This document shows positions 8,586 to 20,876 of a stretch of 32,815 nt of DNA, in pieces (the first letter of the stretch is position 1; every line of letters begins with the position of its first letter). The translations under genes were made by a program, and so were the position numbers. Under the pieces are notes generated by a model, which was not told the origin of the DNA, made no database searches, and saw only the letters and a program-made list of their open reading frames with translations. Source of the DNA: Kiloniellaceae bacterium (lineage in GTDB: Bacteria > Pseudomonadota > Alphaproteobacteria > Kiloniellales > J153); NCBI GenBank assembly GCA_021776055.1, contig JAJFGP010000025.1, forward strand, positions 1 to 32,815, written 5' to 3'.

Positions 8586-9335
8586 ATGGCAGGCCATTCG
8601 CAATTCAAGAACATCATGTACCGCAAGGGCGCGCAGGACAAAAAGCGCGCCAAGGTGTTCGGTAAGCTGATTCGCGAGATCATGGTGGCGGCCCGCACGG
8701 GCCTGCCGGATCCGGCCAGCAACCCGCGCCTGCGGGCCGCTCTGGCCTCGGCCCGGGCGGCCAATATGCCCAAGGACAACATCGACCGCGCCATCAAGCG
8801 GGCCGTCGGCGGCGACGATGCGACCCAGTACGAGGAAATCCGCTACGAAGGCTATGGCCCCGGCGGCGTGGCGGTGATCGCGGAGGCCCTGACCGATAAC
8901 CGCAAGCGTACGGCATCCGAGGTGCGCGCGGCATTCAATAAATTCGGCGGCACCCTGGGCGAGACCAACAGTGTCTCCTTCATGTTCGACCACGTTGGTC
9001 TGATCCGCCTCGACCACGGTGTCGGTGATGCCGAAGCGGTTTTCGAGGCGGCGGTCGAGGCCGGCGCCAACAATGTTGAGAGCGGCGGCGATGGGCACGA
9101 GGTGACCTGCGCGCCCGACGATTTCAGCACGGTGCGCGATGCCCTGGCGGAGCGCTTTGGCGACCCGCAAGAGGCGCGCCTGGCCTGGCAGCCGCAGACC
9201 ACTATCGAGGTGGACGAGGAGCAGGCCGAGACCTTGCTCAAGTTGCTCGATGCCCTCGACGACAACGACGATGTCCAACAGGTCTCGGCGAACTTTGAGA
9301 TTGCGGAAGAGACGATGACTCGATTGACCGCGTAA
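8586..9335 (+). CDS. yebC: YebC/PmpR-family protein (TACO1 family)
   Basis: Member of a widely conserved family first described as DNA-binding regulators; recent work links some members to translation through polyproline stretches. The 249-residue protein begins [18 protein letters not shown] and contains the family segments [14 protein letters not shown] and [20 protein letters not shown], then the C-terminal domain. It is directly upstream of ruvC with a 46-bp gap, the common alphaproteobacterial order. The start is the only in-frame ATG next to the conserved N-terminus; the preceding GGGG is a weak ribosome-binding site. Confidence 0.95.
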   Translation: MAGHSQFKNIMYRKGAQDKKRAKVFGKLIREIMVAARTGLPDPASNPRLRAALASARAANMPKDNIDRAIKRAVGGDDATQYEEIRYEGYGPGGVAVIAEALTDNRKRTASEVRAAFNKFGGTLGETNSVSFMFDHVGLIRLDHGVGDAEAVFEAAVEAGANNVESGGDGHEVTCAPDDFSTVRDALAERFGDPQEARLAWQPQTTIEVDEEQAETLLKLLDALDDNDDVQQVSANFEIAEETMTRLTA

Positions 9336-9381
9336 GGCCCCTTCGGGCCGTGGCGGTGATTTGCGGGAAGCATGGGGGAAC

Positions 9382-9912
9382 ATGCGCGTAATTGGATTGG
9401 ATCCTGGCCTGCGCCGAACCGGCTGGGGGATCATAGAGGCCGACGGGAACCGCTTGCGCCATGTGGGCAATGGCGCGGTGACCTCGGATTCGGCGTGTGA
9501 TCTGGCAACGCGCCTGATGCAGTTGCACCACGGCATCGACCGGGTGCTCACCGATTTTCGCCCGGATGAGGCGGCGGTCGAGGTGACGTTGGCTAACCGC
9601 AATCCGTCGTCGACTCTAAAATTGGGTATGGCCCGTGGTATCGCTCTTTTGACCCCGGCGCTCGTGGCGTTGCCGGTTGCGGAGTATCTGCCGATGGTGG
9701 TCAAGAAGTCGGTGGTTGGCACCGGCCATGCGGCCAAGACACAGGTGGCCATGATGGTCGCGCGCCTGTTGCCCGGTTGCGCCGTGTCCTCGGCCGATGC
9801 CGCCGATGCTTTGGCGGTGGCCATCTGCCACGCTCACACCGCGGCCAGCGGCCGTCTGTGGGCGGTCGGCGATGTGGCCGCGCGCCGGGCGGTGGCGGGA
9901 GGCGCGCCATGA
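9382..9912 (+). CDS. ruvC: Crossover junction endodeoxyribonuclease RuvC
   Basis: Cuts Holliday junctions during recombination and repair, acting as a dimer with RuvAB. All four acidic active-site residues are visible: D7 in IGLDPGL, E67 in AAVEVTLAN, and D139 and D142 in SADAADALA. Length 176 residues. I chose the ATG at 9382, preceded by GGGGGAA, over a TTG at 9361 that would add seven residues before the conserved MRVIGLDPGL start. Its stop overlaps the ruvA start in ATGA. Confidence 0.97.
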   Translation: MRVIGLDPGLRRTGWGIIEADGNRLRHVGNGAVTSDSACDLATRLMQLHHGIDRVLTDFRPDEAAVEVTLANRNPSSTLKLGMARGIALLTPALVALPVAEYLPMVVKKSVVGTGHAAKTQVAMMVARLLPGCAVSSADAADALAVAICHAHTAASGRLWAVGDVAARRAVAGGAP

Positions 9913-10511
9913 TCGGTAAGCTGACCGGTGCGGTCGATTCCGTTGGCGACGAGTGGGCCATCGTCGACGTAAGCGGGGTCGGCTATGTGGTCTTCTGTTC
10001 GCGGCGAACCCTGACCGGCCTGCCGTCGCCGGGCGAGACGGTGCGCCTGCTGATCGAAACCCATGTGCGCGAGGACCACATTCATCTCTATGGGTTTGCC
10101 GACTCGGCGGAGCGAACCTGGTTCCGCCTGCTGTGCACCGTGCAAGGCGTGGGCGCGCGCATGGCGCTGGCGATCCTGTCGGTCCTGCCATCGGCGGAGT
10201 TGGCGCAGGCCATCGCGGCGCAAGACAAGACCGCTTTGCTGCGGGCCAACGGGGTTGGCGCCAAGCTGGCCACGCGGGTCATTACCGAGTTGAAGGAGAA
10301 GGCCGGCAAGATTGCCTTCGCGCCGGTTCCCGGCGAAGCCGGGCGTGGCGGCCTCGATGGCATACCCGAGGACGCGGTATCGGCCCTGGTCAATCTGGGC
10401 TACCGGCAGTCCGAAGCCTTTGGTGCGGTCGCCCATGCATCCCGAACCTTGGGCACCGGCGCGCCGATTGAGGCGGTGATCAAGGCCGGCCTGAAGGAGC
10501 TGTCGGCATGA
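9909..10511 (+). CDS. ruvA: Holliday junction branch-migration subunit RuvA
   Basis: Tetrameric junction-recognition protein that loads RuvB. The 200-residue product has the N-terminal OB fold ([13 protein letters not shown]; about 1-62), helix-hairpin-helix motifs (about 71-130; [14 protein letters not shown] and [17 protein letters not shown]) and the small C-terminal domain (about 150-200; a [13 protein letters not shown] segment) that contacts RuvB. GGGAGG at 9897-9902 inside ruvC serves as ribosome-binding site. It overlaps ruvC and ruvB by four bases at each end. Confidence 0.97.
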   Translation: MIGKLTGAVDSVGDEWAIVDVSGVGYVVFCSRRTLTGLPSPGETVRLLIETHVREDHIHLYGFADSAERTWFRLLCTVQGVGARMALAILSVLPSAELAQAIAAQDKTALLRANGVGAKLATRVITELKEKAGKIAFAPVPGEAGRGGLDGIPEDAVSALVNLGYRQSEAFGAVAHASRTLGTGAPIEAVIKAGLKELSA

Positions 10512-11566
10512 GCGAGGCACGGGTCGTTGCTCCTGAGTTTGAGACGCCGGACGCGGCCGAGCAGTCGCTGCGCCCGGTTACGCTCGACGAGTTCATCGGG
10601 CAAAAACGCCTGCGCGAAAACTTGCGGGTGTTCGTGGATGCCGCGCGCAGCCGCGGCGATGCGCTGGACCACGTGCTCTTCCACGGGCCGCCTGGATTGG
10701 GCAAGACGACCCTGGCGCAGATCGTTGCCCGCGAGATGGGCGTTGGGTTCCGTGCCACGTCCGGCCCGGTTATCGCCCGCGCTGGCGACTTGGCGGCGAT
10801 CCTGACCAACCTGCAGCCGCGTGATGTGCTGTTCATCGACGAAATCCACCGCCTCTCGCCCGCCGTCGAGGAGATCCTTTATCCGGCCATGGAGGATTTT
10901 CAGCTCGATCTGATTATCGGCGAGGGGCCGGCCGCCCGTTCGGTGCGCATCGATCTGCCGGTCTTCACCTTGATCGGCGCCACCACTCGTTCGGGCCTGA
11001 TCACGACGCCCTTGCGCGAGCGCTTCGGCATTCCCTTGCGCCTATTGTTCTACGACACCGACGAATTGAAACAGATCGTCGCGCGTGGCGCCCGAGTGCT
11101 GGACTTGGTGCTGACCGACGATGGGGCGCGGGAGATTGCCCGCCGCGCGCGGGGGACGCCACGAGTTGCCGGCCGTCTGCTGCGGCGGGTGCGCGATTTT
11201 GCCGCCGTGGCCAAGGTGGCCGCCGTGGATACCGCCGCCGCCGATGCCGCCCTGCGCCGGCTGGAGGTTGACGAGCGTGGGTTGGATGCCATGGACCGCC
11301 GCTACCTGACCATCATCGTCGAGAATTATGACGGTGGGCCGGTGGGCGCCGATACCCTGGCTGCGGCCCTATCGGAACAGCGCGACGTGATCGAAGAGGT
11401 AATCGAGCCCTTCCTCATCCAGGAAGGGCTGCTGCAGCGGACGCCGCGCGGTCGGGTGCTTACCCGCTCCGGCTATGCCTATCTGGGCCGCGAGGCACCG
11501 CGCAACCTGGCGCAGCTCGAACTTCTAGCGGCCAATGGCGAAGTTGATGGCGAGGCTGACGCGTGA
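10508..11566 (+). CDS. ruvB: Holliday junction branch-migration ATPase RuvB
   Basis: Hexameric AAA+ motor that drives branch migration with RuvA. The 352-residue product shows Walker A GPPGLGKT (residues 60-67), Walker B LFIDEI (108-113), the sensor 1 segment IGATTRSG, the arginine-finger region TPLRERFG, and a C-terminal winged helix (about 260-335; [16 protein letters not shown]). AAGGAG at 10494-10499 lies 8 bp before the ATG. The stop codon overlaps the GTG start of ybgC in GTGA, so the ruvCAB and tol genes form one continuous, coupled cluster. Confidence 0.98.
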   Translation: MSEARVVAPEFETPDAAEQSLRPVTLDEFIGQKRLRENLRVFVDAARSRGDALDHVLFHGPPGLGKTTLAQIVAREMGVGFRATSGPVIARAGDLAAILTNLQPRDVLFIDEIHRLSPAVEEILYPAMEDFQLDLIIGEGPAARSVRIDLPVFTLIGATTRSGLITTPLRERFGIPLRLLFYDTDELKQIVARGARVLDLVLTDDGAREIARRARGTPRVAGRLLRRVRDFAAVAKVAAVDTAAADAALRRLEVDERGLDAMDRRYLTIIVENYDGGPVGADTLAAALSEQRDVIEEVIEPFLIQEGLLQRTPRGRVLTRSGYAYLGREAPRNLAQLELLAANGEVDGEADA

Positions 11567-12009
11567 GCGGGGCCTCTGGACAGATCGACGGCGCCACGCA
11601 CAACTTGCCGATTCGCATCTACTACGAGGATACGGATGTTGGCGGCATCGTCTATTACGCGAACTATCTGAAGTTCGCCGAACGGGCGCGCACCGAGATG
11701 CTGCGCCTGATCGGTGTTAACCAGTCCGAAATGGCGGACCGCTATGGCTTGGTCTTTGCCGTTCGCGCTTGCGCCGTGGAATTTCTTCGGCCGGCGCGTC
11801 TCGACGATCTGATCGAGGTGCGCTCGCGCCTGGTCAAGCTCGCCGCCGCGACGGTTTCCGCCGTGCAAGCGGTCTGGCGCGGCTCGGAAGAACTGGCTCG
11901 GCTCGATATACGTGTCGCTTGCGTGCGCCAGAACGGTCGGCCGGCCCGCATCCCGGCTGCCGTGCGGCAAGCTCTCGAACCCTACGTACAACCGTCAAGG
12001 CAAGGCTAA
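11563..12009 (+). CDS. ybgC: Tol-Pal-associated acyl-CoA thioesterase YbgC
   Basis: Hot-dog fold thioesterase encoded with the tol genes; characterised members hydrolyse acyl-CoA or act on acyl-ACP and may link to phospholipid metabolism. The motif [19 protein letters not shown] (residues 20-38) contains the catalytic aspartate and the helix-start signature. Length 148 residues. The start is GTG at 11563, overlapping the ruvB stop in GTGA. It ends 3 bp before the tolQ ATG. No membrane segments; cytoplasmic. Confidence 0.94.
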   Translation: MSGASGQIDGATHNLPIRIYYEDTDVGGIVYYANYLKFAERARTEMLRLIGVNQSEMADRYGLVFAVRACAVEFLRPARLDDLIEVRSRLVKLAAATVSAVQAVWRGSEELARLDIRVACVRQNGRPARIPAAVRQALEPYVQPSRQG

Positions 12010-12012
12010 TTC

Positions 12013-12738
12013 ATGGAAAACGCAACGGTCGACTCTCTCGCGCTCGAGGGTTCCGTCAACTACGATTTGACCATCTGGGGCCTGTTCTTTCAGGCCGATA
12101 TCGTGGTCAAGCTGGTCCTCATCGTCCTGCTGCTCGCCTCGTTTTGGACCTGGGCGATCATCTTCGAGAAGGCGTTGCGGATGCGCCGCCTGCGCGGCTA
12201 CGCGCACGATTTCGAGGAGGCGTTTTGGTCGGGCGGTTCGCTGGATGATCTCTTTGATCGCATCGACCGCAATCCGCGCGATCCCATGTCGTCGCTGTTT
12301 GTTTCGGCGATGCGCGAATGGCGCCGGTCCGCGGCGCGCGGTGGGATCGGTAAACCGGAAGGCAAGGTCAATCTGCAACAGCGTATCGAACGGGTGATGA
12401 GTATAACCTTGGGGCGGGAAATGGAACGCCTCGAGCGGCATATGGTCTTCCTCGCCTCGGTCGGATCGTCGGCGCCCTTCGTCGGTCTGTTCGGTACTGT
12501 CTGGGGCATCATGAATGCGTTCACCTCGATTGCCGCGTCCGAGAATACCAGCCTGGCGGTGGTTGCCCCCGGCATCGCCGAGGCTTTGTTTGCCACGGCG
12601 CTGGGGCTGGTGGCGGCGATCCCGGCGGTGATCGGTTTCAATAAACTCTCTAACGACCTGGGCCGCTACGCCGGTCGTTTGGAGGCATTCTCCGGCGAGT
12701 TTGGATCGATCCTCTCGCGCCAGCTCGACGAGGCCTGA
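12013..12738 (+). CDS. tolQ: Tol-Pal proton channel subunit TolQ
   Basis: Inner-membrane MotA/ExbB-family protein that with TolR uses the proton gradient to drive TolA during outer-membrane constriction. The 241-residue protein has three predicted membrane segments: about 30-50 (KLVLIVLLLASFWTWAIIF), about 145-168 (a stretch with SSAPFVGLFGTVWGIM) and about 182-205 (containing ALGLVAAIPAVIGF), with a large cytoplasmic loop between the first two. AAGG lies 7 bp before the ATG. tolR follows after 4 bp. Confidence 0.97.
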   Translation: MENATVDSLALEGSVNYDLTIWGLFFQADIVVKLVLIVLLLASFWTWAIIFEKALRMRRLRGYAHDFEEAFWSGGSLDDLFDRIDRNPRDPMSSLFVSAMREWRRSAARGGIGKPEGKVNLQQRIERVMSITLGREMERLERHMVFLASVGSSAPFVGLFGTVWGIMNAFTSIAASENTSLAVVAPGIAEALFATALGLVAAIPAVIGFNKLSNDLGRYAGRLEAFSGEFGSILSRQLDEA

Positions 12739-12742
12739 ACGG

Positions 12743-13210
12743 ATGGCGGGCTCCCTATACAGCGGCGGACACCGGCGCGGTGGCTATCAGCCGATGAGCG
12801 AAATCAACGTGACACCGTTCGTCGACGTCATGCTGGTGCTGCTCATCGTCTTCATGGTCACGGCGCCGCTCCTGACCGTCGGCGTGCCGGTGGATCTGCC
12901 TAAGACTGTGGCGAAATCGATCGCCGAGTCGGAGGAGCCGCTGGTCATCTCGGTCAATCTTGAGGGCACGATCTTTATCCAGGAAACCACGGTCGAGCTG
13001 GAAAACCTGGTGCCGCGGCTGCAGGCGATCACCGAGAACAAGGTGGATACGCGTATCTATGTGCGCGGCGACAAGGGCGTCAGTTACGGCCGTGTCTTGG
13101 AGGTCATGGGCAATATCAACGTGGCCGGGTTTACGCGCGTGGCCTTGATTGCCGAGTTGCCGAAAGGCCATAGCCGCAAGGCGCGCGAATCCAGTAGTAA
13201 GACCAACTAG
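12743..13210 (+). CDS. tolR: Tol-Pal proton channel subunit TolR
   Basis: ExbD-family partner of TolQ. The 155-residue product starts MAGSLYSGGHRRGG, has one membrane helix (about 24-46) with the essential protonatable aspartate in INVTPFVDVMLVLL (D28), and a periplasmic domain (about 60-145) containing IYVRGDKGVSYGRVLEVMG. The ATG at 12743 is preceded by GAGG; an in-frame ATG at 12701 lies inside tolQ and is rejected. Confidence 0.96.
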   Translation: MAGSLYSGGHRRGGYQPMSEINVTPFVDVMLVLLIVFMVTAPLLTVGVPVDLPKTVAKSIAESEEPLVISVNLEGTIFIQETTVELENLVPRLQAITENKVDTRIYVRGDKGVSYGRVLEVMGNINVAGFTRVALIAELPKGHSRKARESSSKTN

Positions 13211-13228
13211 GACGAATTCGGCTTCGCA

Positions 13229-14092
13229 ATGCGCAATGCCGCCCTCCTTTCAACTTTCTTCCACGGCATTATTCTGGCTGTGCTGATCTTCGGCTTGCCA
13301 TGGTTTGTCGAGCCGCCGACATCGACGGTCATGCCCGTGCAAGTCGTCACGCCTGAGGACCTGGAGAAATCCAAGCCGGAACCCAAGCCCCTGCCGAAGC
13401 CCGAGACGACCGCCGAAAAAGTTGCGCCAAAGCCGCCACCGCCGGTCGAACAGGCCAAGGTGGAACCGGAGCCACCGAAACCGGAGCTCGAGCCGGAACC
13501 CGAAGTGGAGCCGGAACCCGAACCACCGGCACCCGAAGCGAAGCCGGAGCCCGAAGTGGCACCCGAGCCGGAGTTGAAGGTGGCGGTTCTAAAACCGCCA
13601 AAGCCGCGCAAGCGGCCGGAGATCAAGAAGGCGCCGCCGAAAGAGAAGAAACCGCCGCCGGATCAACTCGCCTCGATCCTGCGCAATGTCGAGCGCTTGA
13701 AGCAGCAGCCGGAACCGCCGCAGCAGGAAAAACCCGAGGCTGAAAAGCCGGGACCGGTCAGCCGCGAAGTTAGCGTCTTCGAGCAGAACGATATGGTCCG
13801 CGCCATTCAGCAGCAATTGTTCAGTTGCTGGCGACTTGATCCCGGGGCGGTATCCGCCGAGGACATGGTGGTTGAGATCCGAGTCGCCCTAAATCCGGAT
13901 GGCTCGTTGCAGCGGGCGGACGTCGTCGATGTTGCACGATTGGCACGAGACGGTTATTTCCGCAGTGCCGCCGAGAATGCGAGACGAGCTATCTATAAGT
14001 GCAGCCCCTTTGTTGGTTTGCCACCGAACAAGTACCAGGTATGGCGTGAACTGACGTTGCGCTTCAATCCGCGAGAGATGTTTGGGACATGA
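13229..14092 (+). CDS. tolA: Envelope-spanning protein TolA
   Basis: Connects TolQR in the inner membrane to Pal and TolB. The 287-residue protein has an N-terminal membrane anchor (about 6-28), a long Pro/Glu/Lys-rich linker (about 45-180) with repeated PEPE and PKPE units, and a C-terminal domain (about 190-287) containing two cysteines (FSCWRLDP and YKCSPF) that match the TolA C-terminal fold. The linker includes PPPP (KPPPPVEQ) and PPP (EKKPPPDQ), sequences known to stall ribosomes without EF-P. No strong ribosome-binding site precedes the ATG at 13229. Overlaps tolB by four bases (ATGA). Confidence 0.92.
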   Translation: MRNAALLSTFFHGIILAVLIFGLPWFVEPPTSTVMPVQVVTPEDLEKSKPEPKPLPKPETTAEKVAPKPPPPVEQAKVEPEPPKPELEPEPEVEPEPEPPAPEAKPEPEVAPEPELKVAVLKPPKPRKRPEIKKAPPKEKKPPPDQLASILRNVERLKQQPEPPQQEKPEAEKPGPVSREVSVFEQNDMVRAIQQQLFSCWRLDPGAVSAEDMVVEIRVALNPDGSLQRADVVDVARLARDGYFRSAAENARRAIYKCSPFVGLPPNKYQVWRELTLRFNPREMFGT

Positions 14093-15453
14093 TGAAAGCC
14101 AAAATGAAAAACCTGTCTGCTTCCGCCCTTTTGATCTTCGCCGTGTTGGCGACCGCGGTGTTGGGCGCCACGGCGTTGGGCGTTAATCCGGCGCGGGCCG
14201 AGCTCGTTGTCGATATCACGCGCGGCTTCGTTGAACCGTTACCGGTGGCGGTAACCGATTTCTTTGGCGAGACACCCGATGACACGCGTGTCGGCGCTGA
14301 CGTTGCCGGCGTCATCTCGGGTAATCTGGAGCGCAGCGGGCTGTTCCGGCCGATCGATCGCGGTGCCTTCATTCAAGACCCGGCGACTTTGCGGGCCGGC
14401 CCGCGCTTTGCCGACTGGCGCCTGATCAATACCCAGGCGCTTATCAGTGGCTCCGTGCAACTCCAAGGCGATGGCCGGTTGCGTGTCGAATTTCGCCTGT
14501 GGGATGTCTTCGCCGAGACACAGATGACCGGGCTCGCCTATTTCACGACACCATCGAACTGGCGCCGGGTGGCGCATATCATCTCGGACGCGATTTACAA
14601 GCGTCTGACCGGTGAGGAGGGGTATTTCGATACCCGTATCGTCTACATCGCCGAAAGCGGGGCGCAGAATAGGCGGATAAAGCGCCTCGCGATCATGGAT
14701 CAGGACGGCGAGAATCACCGGTTTCTCACCGATGGCGGCTCCCTGGTGCTCACCCCGCGTTTCTCGCCGACAACGCAGGAGATCACGTATCTGTCATATG
14801 TCGGCAAGGTGCCGCGGGTTTATTTGTTCAATTTGACCACCGGGCAACAGGAAGTTCTCGGAGATTTCCCAGGTATGACATTTGCGCCACGGTTCTCGCC
14901 GGACGGCAATAAGGTGGTCATGAGTCAGGCCCGTCAGGGCAACACGGAAATCTATACGATGGATCTGCGTACCCGGAAGATTGTGCGGCTTACCAACCAT
15001 CCGGCAATCGATACCTCGCCGTCCTATTCGCCGGATAGCAAAGAGGTCGTCTTCAACTCCGATCGCGGTGGGACGCAGCAGCTTTATGTCATGTCGGCTG
15101 ACGGCGGCAATGTGCGCCGAATTACTTTTAGTCCAGGACGTTACGCCACGCCGGTATGGTCGCCGCGCGGCGATTTGATCGCCTTCACGCGCATTCATGC
15201 GGGCGAATTTTTCATCGGTGTGATGCGGCCCGACGGAAGCGGTGAGCGCATGCTTACCAAAGGGTTTCTGGTAGAGGGGCCGACGTGGGCACCAAACGGT
15301 CGCGTCTTGTCGTTTTATCGCCAGTCGCGTGCGGACAGTCGCGGCAAGTTTACCTCAAATTTACACACGATTGATCTTACTGGGTTCAACGAGCGCGAGC
15401 TCGGAACACCCATTGACGGCTCCGATCCGGCTTGGTCCCCCTTGATTCCGTAG
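14089..15453 (+). CDS. tolB: Periplasmic beta-propeller protein TolB
   Basis: Binds Pal and outer-membrane lipoprotein partners in the Tol-Pal cycle. The 454-residue precursor has a signal peptide with a hydrophobic core (about 10-31) and a likely cleavage site ARA/EL after residue 37. An N-terminal alpha/beta domain (about 40-165) is followed by a six-bladed propeller whose blades show the repeated [15 protein letters not shown] and [10 protein letters not shown] pattern. Starts in ATGA overlap with tolA; GAGAG lies upstream. A 149-bp gap separates it from pal. Confidence 0.96.
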   Translation: MMKAKMKNLSASALLIFAVLATAVLGATALGVNPARAELVVDITRGFVEPLPVAVTDFFGETPDDTRVGADVAGVISGNLERSGLFRPIDRGAFIQDPATLRAGPRFADWRLINTQALISGSVQLQGDGRLRVEFRLWDVFAETQMTGLAYFTTPSNWRRVAHIISDAIYKRLTGEEGYFDTRIVYIAESGAQNRRIKRLAIMDQDGENHRFLTDGGSLVLTPRFSPTTQEITYLSYVGKVPRVYLFNLTTGQQEVLGDFPGMTFAPRFSPDGNKVVMSQARQGNTEIYTMDLRTRKIVRLTNHPAIDTSPSYSPDSKEVVFNSDRGGTQQLYVMSADGGNVRRITFSPGRYATPVWSPRGDLIAFTRIHAGEFFIGVMRPDGSGERMLTKGFLVEGPTWAPNGRVLSFYRQSRADSRGKFTSNLHTIDLTGFNERELGTPIDGSDPAWSPLIP

Positions 15454-15602
15454 GGGGGCACCGGTATATTTTGCGCGGATTCGCCGACAGGAAGTTAGCG
15501 CGCCTAACATTTACGATTTCTTGTAGGGTGACCTCCATACATACCAATCTAAGGTCTATCCTATATTCACCCGAATCCGGGGACTTCTCGAGAGGGCATC
15601 AA

Positions 15603-16109
15603 ATGCGATTTAAGTTCCTCACTTTTGTTGCGGCTGCATTTCTGCTGGCCGCATGCGGTACTGCGTCTGAAGAGTCCGGGGGGGCGTCTGGCGGTGGCTC
15701 GACGACCGGCGCTTCAACGACTGCAGGTGTCACTTCGATTCCTGGCCCCACCCCCGGCACACAAGAGCACTTGGTCGCGAACGTTGGCGATCGGGTCTTC
15801 TTTGATTTCGACGCGAGCGATCTGAGAGCTGACGCGCGGGCGTCGGTCGAGTCGCTTGCTGTTTGGCTCAACAACTATCCGGCCGTGACCCTGGCGATCG
15901 AGGGACATGCCGACGAGCGTGGCACGCGCGAGTACAACCTCGCTCTTGGTGACCGCCGCGCGAACTCGGTGCGCGATTACCTGGCGGCCCTGGGTGTTAG
16001 CGCGAATCGGCTGTCGACGATCAGCTACGGCAAGGAGCGCCCGGCGGTCCTTGGTTCGAACGACGAGTCCTGGGCGCAGAATCGCCGTGGAGTTTTCGTC
16101 GTCAACTAA
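15603..16109 (+). CDS. pal: Peptidoglycan-associated lipoprotein Pal
   Basis: Outer-membrane lipoprotein that anchors the membrane to peptidoglycan. The 168-residue precursor has a lipoprotein signal ending in LLAAC (lipidated cysteine C18), a Ser/Gly/Thr-rich linker (about 20-55), and an OmpA-like domain (about 60-168) with DRVFFDFDASDLR, IEGHADERGTREYNLALG and the C-terminal QNRRGVFVV. The ATG at 15603 is preceded by GAGAGGG; an in-frame GTG at 15432 inside the end of tolB would hide the lipobox and is rejected. The 149-bp upstream gap is AT-richer and could hold a separate promoter, though I found no clear one. Confidence 0.96.
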   Translation: MRFKFLTFVAAAFLLAACGTASEESGGASGGGSTTGASTTAGVTSIPGPTPGTQEHLVANVGDRVFFDFDASDLRADARASVESLAVWLNNYPAVTLAIEGHADERGTREYNLALGDRRANSVRDYLAALGVSANRLSTISYGKERPAVLGSNDESWAQNRRGVFVVN

Positions 16110-16139
16110 ACGCGGCGGTGGTTAGTCAAAAGACCGGAA

Positions 16140-16170
16140 CCTGGCTCGCGGCGATGCGCTGCGGGCCAGG
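16140..16170 (+). terminator. Stem-loop downstream of pal
   Basis: CCTGGC (16140-16145) pairs with GCCAGG (16165-16170) and the interior is self-complementary in part. It begins 31 bp after the pal stop. There is no T-run, so it may be an RNA-stabilising or Rho-dependent element rather than a classic terminator. The rest of the 275-bp gap to cpoB shows no gene that I can support. Confidence 0.3.
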
Positions 16171-16384
16171 TAAGGTCGTGTCTGCGGCTGGCTCGTGCCA
16201 GCTGGATGGGGGCGTTTGGCCGGCGAGTTCTGTTGGGCGAAGGGTCGGGCGGGGGCATAGTACCGAGAGAGGGCCTTGTCACTGCCTCGGCGGTGCCACA
16301 ATTCCGCCAAGAAACTTCGGCATTACAGTCGAGCAAGCTACCGACAGCGCTGCTCCGGGGCCGCGCGACAACCAAAGGTGAACG

Positions 16385-17470
16385 ATGTCTGCGCCGACTC
16401 GCCGTTCTTCTGACCGAACCTCTTCTGGCCGAATCGGGGCGATTCTAGGGATCGTCGTTCTGCCCGCGGTGCTCCTGCTGGCCACGATGCCGCCGGCAAT
16501 GGCGCAAGATTCACAACTGCAGGGCCTGGTCGACCGAATCGACCGGCTGCAACGAGAACTGGTGACGTTACAGCGGCAGGTTTACCGCGGGGAGACGCCG
16601 CCGGAGCCGGTGGAACTGCCAGCCGACTCTGGTGGCGGCGGGAACACAGCGCTGGCCCGGATCGAGCTGCGCCTCTCGCAATTTGAAAGCCAGTTACGCT
16701 CCCTAACCGGTCAGGCTGAGGAGGCGGCCTTTCGCTACAACCAGATCAGCGAGCGGCTCGATCGCCTTACTGCCGACCTTGAAGTGCGACTGCAGCGCAT
16801 TGAGCAGGCAACGCCGGGCTTGGCCCAAGCCCCTGGAACCTTGGGTGCTTCTGGATCTCTGAACGCACCTGGAACCCAGACGGCGACGGGAGGCACAGCG
16901 GGTTTGACACCGCCGGCCGCGGGTACCGGTACGCCCCTCCAAGCGCCAGGTGCGACGGCCACATCCGGCGTGATCGGCACCGTCGATCCGGCACAGGTAC
17001 AGGCCCTGCGCGCGCAGCAAGCTGCCGGCGCCCAAACATCGGCGCCAGCCGCTGGAACTCAGCAGGCCGCCGTGCCCGCCACCGGCACGCCGAAGGAAAT
17101 GTATGATCAGGCGTTCAGTTTGCTGAGTCAGGCCAACTATGGCGAAGCGGAAGTGGCGCTGCGGACCTTTGTCGACCAGCACCCGACGGACCCGTTGGCT
17201 GGCAATGCCAAGTATTGGCTGGGCGAGACCTATTACGTGCGGGGCAATTTCCAGCAGGCGGCGGTCACCTTCGCCGAGGCGTACCAGGAATATCCGGATA
17301 ATTCCAAGGCGCCTGACAACCTGCTCAAGCTGGGTCTGTCCTTGGGGTCCCTAGGCAATAAGACGGATGCTTGCGGCACGCTCTCGGAGTTGCTGAAGCG
17401 ATACAAAGACGCCGCGGTGACCCTGGTGCAACGCGCAAAGCAGGAGCAACAGCGCCTCGGCTGCTCGTGA
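16385..17470 (+). CDS. cpoB: Tol-Pal system protein CpoB (YbgF)
   Basis: Periplasmic partner of TolA that couples constriction to peptidoglycan synthesis in characterised bacteria. The 361-residue precursor has a signal peptide with cleavage near AMA/QD (residue 40), an N-terminal coiled coil (about 42-145; heptad-like LVDRIDRLQRELVTLQRQV), a long Gly/Ala/Thr/Pro-rich linker (about 148-240) and C-terminal TPR repeats (about 242-355; YDQAFSLLSQANYGEAEVAL). AAAGGTGA precedes the ATG. The linker is longer than in enteric homologues. tilS starts 10 bp downstream. Confidence 0.93.
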   Translation: MSAPTRRSSDRTSSGRIGAILGIVVLPAVLLLATMPPAMAQDSQLQGLVDRIDRLQRELVTLQRQVYRGETPPEPVELPADSGGGGNTALARIELRLSQFESQLRSLTGQAEEAAFRYNQISERLDRLTADLEVRLQRIEQATPGLAQAPGTLGASGSLNAPGTQTATGGTAGLTPPAAGTGTPLQAPGATATSGVIGTVDPAQVQALRAQQAAGAQTSAPAAGTQQAAVPATGTPKEMYDQAFSLLSQANYGEAEVALRTFVDQHPTDPLAGNAKYWLGETYYVRGNFQQAAVTFAEAYQEYPDNSKAPDNLLKLGLSLGSLGNKTDACGTLSELLKRYKDAAVTLVQRAKQEQQRLGCS

Positions 17471-17480
17471 GCAGGGGGCT

Positions 17481-18821
17481 ATGAGCCGGTTGGCAACCGA
17501 TCGCGCGGGCGCTGTAACCGCGGCTGAGTTTGCCGCGCTCATGCGCATCTTCGAACCCTTCGAACCGAAACCACACCTGGTGGCTGCCGTCTCCGGCGGT
17601 GCCGACAGCATGGCGTTGGCCGTGCTGCTGCGCCGGTGGGCGCAGGCGCGTGGCGGCGCGGTGACAGCGCTGAGCGTCGATCACGGCTTGCGCCGGGCAT
17701 CGGCCGCCGAAGCGGCACAGGTTGGCCGGACCCTGCGTCCGCTCGGCCTCACGCACCAGGTTCTGCGCTGGCGCGGCGACAAGCCGACCGCCAATGTGCA
17801 GGCGGCGGCGCGGCGTGCCCGCTATGCCCTGCTCGGCGACTGGTGTGCCCGCCGTGGTGTCCTGCACCTGGTGTTGGGTCATCAACTGGAGGATCAGGCG
17901 GAAACCTTCTTGCTGCGCCTTGGCCGGGGCAGTGGTCTGGACGGCTTGGCGGCCATGGCGGCGGTCACCGAGACACCAACGCTGCGCTTGCTGCGCCCGA
18001 TGCTCGGTCTGCCGCGCGCCCGGCTGGAGGCGACGCTGCGCCGTCGCGGCTTGCCCTGGATCGAGGATCCGAGCAACCAGGACCCCGCCCATGCGCGGGT
18101 GCGAATGCGTGGGCTTATGCCGACCCTGGCGGCTGAGGGGCTGAGTCCGGGCCGTCTGGCCGTCACGGCCGCACGGCTGGGTCGGGCCCGCGCGGCGCTG
18201 GAGCAATCTACGGCGAGGCTCCTGGCGCAGGCGGCCGTGGTCCATCCGGCGGGCTTCGTTTGGCTGGACCCGGCGCCCATGGCCGTTGCCGCCCCAGAGG
18301 TGGGCCTACGTGCCCTAGCCCGCGTCGCCATGCTGGCGGGGGGGCTGGAGTACCCGCCGCGCCTGGAGCGCCTGGAGCGGCTCTATGAGCGTGTTGTAGC
18401 CGGGTTGAGTAGTGGCATGACCCTGGGCGGATGCCGCTTCATGCCAATCTCGGGACGCATTCTAGTCGTGCGTGAACCCGCCAGGATTGGCGAGAATTCG
18501 GTTCGGGCGGGTGAGGCTCTGCACTGGGATCATCGCTTTGCCCTGCGGGTGCACCAGAGCGCCCGGGCGCGCCGTGGCGGCCTTACCGTGGGGGCCCTTG
18601 GGACCGCCGGTTGGGCGGAAGTGCGAGCTGCCGAGCCGGCGCTTGGCAACGCTATTCCGGCCCCGGCAAGACATGGATTACCGGCCTTGCGCGATGGCCT
18701 GGGGGTGATTTCGGTCCCGCAATTGGGCTACGAGCGGTCGAAAAAGAAGAGATTAACCATGATGACCGGCAGTTTTTTGCCAAGAATTTCTTTAACTGCC
18801 GGGTCCTTTACAGTTGCTTAG
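17481..18821 (+). CDS. tilS: tRNA(Ile)-lysidine synthetase
   Basis: Adds lysine to C34 of the tRNA-Ile with CAU anticodon using ATP, so that it reads AUA. The PP-loop SGGADS is at residues 38-43, followed by the family motifs VDHGLR and [19 protein letters not shown], and [12 protein letters not shown]. Length 446 residues matches alphaproteobacterial enzymes with a C-terminal substrate-binding domain. AGGGGG lies immediately upstream of the ATG at 17481. It precedes ftsH, the usual neighbour. The last about 20 residues are encoded by distinctly AT-richer DNA. Confidence 0.93.
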   Translation: MSRLATDRAGAVTAAEFAALMRIFEPFEPKPHLVAAVSGGADSMALAVLLRRWAQARGGAVTALSVDHGLRRASAAEAAQVGRTLRPLGLTHQVLRWRGDKPTANVQAAARRARYALLGDWCARRGVLHLVLGHQLEDQAETFLLRLGRGSGLDGLAAMAAVTETPTLRLLRPMLGLPRARLEATLRRRGLPWIEDPSNQDPAHARVRMRGLMPTLAAEGLSPGRLAVTAARLGRARAALEQSTARLLAQAAVVHPAGFVWLDPAPMAVAAPEVGLRALARVAMLAGGLEYPPRLERLERLYERVVAGLSSGMTLGGCRFMPISGRILVVREPARIGENSVRAGEALHWDHRFALRVHQSARARRGGLTVGALGTAGWAEVRAAEPALGNAIPAPARHGLPALRDGLGVISVPQLGYERSKKKRLTMMTGSFLPRISLTAGSFTVA

Positions 18822-18925
18822 TCGAGAACGCACATTATCTTAATAGGCAAGAGGCTCAAGAAAGTGGGCTTGATTTGCGTCTGGCCGACGGGTGGCCAAG
18901 ACGCGCTGAGGAAGGGGACCGGGAC

Positions 18926-20854
<1,929 letters not shown>

Positions 20855-20876
20855 CGAAAACGCTGGCAAACGAAAC

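Noticed and set aside
8535-9824. 429-codon open frame on the minus strand opposite yebC and ruvC
   Set aside because: It lies antisense to two well-recognised genes, shows no family motif and is low-complexity; long antisense frames are expected in GC-rich DNA.
16106-16375. 89-codon minus-strand frame in the pal-cpoB gap
   Set aside because: Arg/Pro/Ser-rich composition, no motif, no ribosome-binding site and in an intergenic region; not supported.
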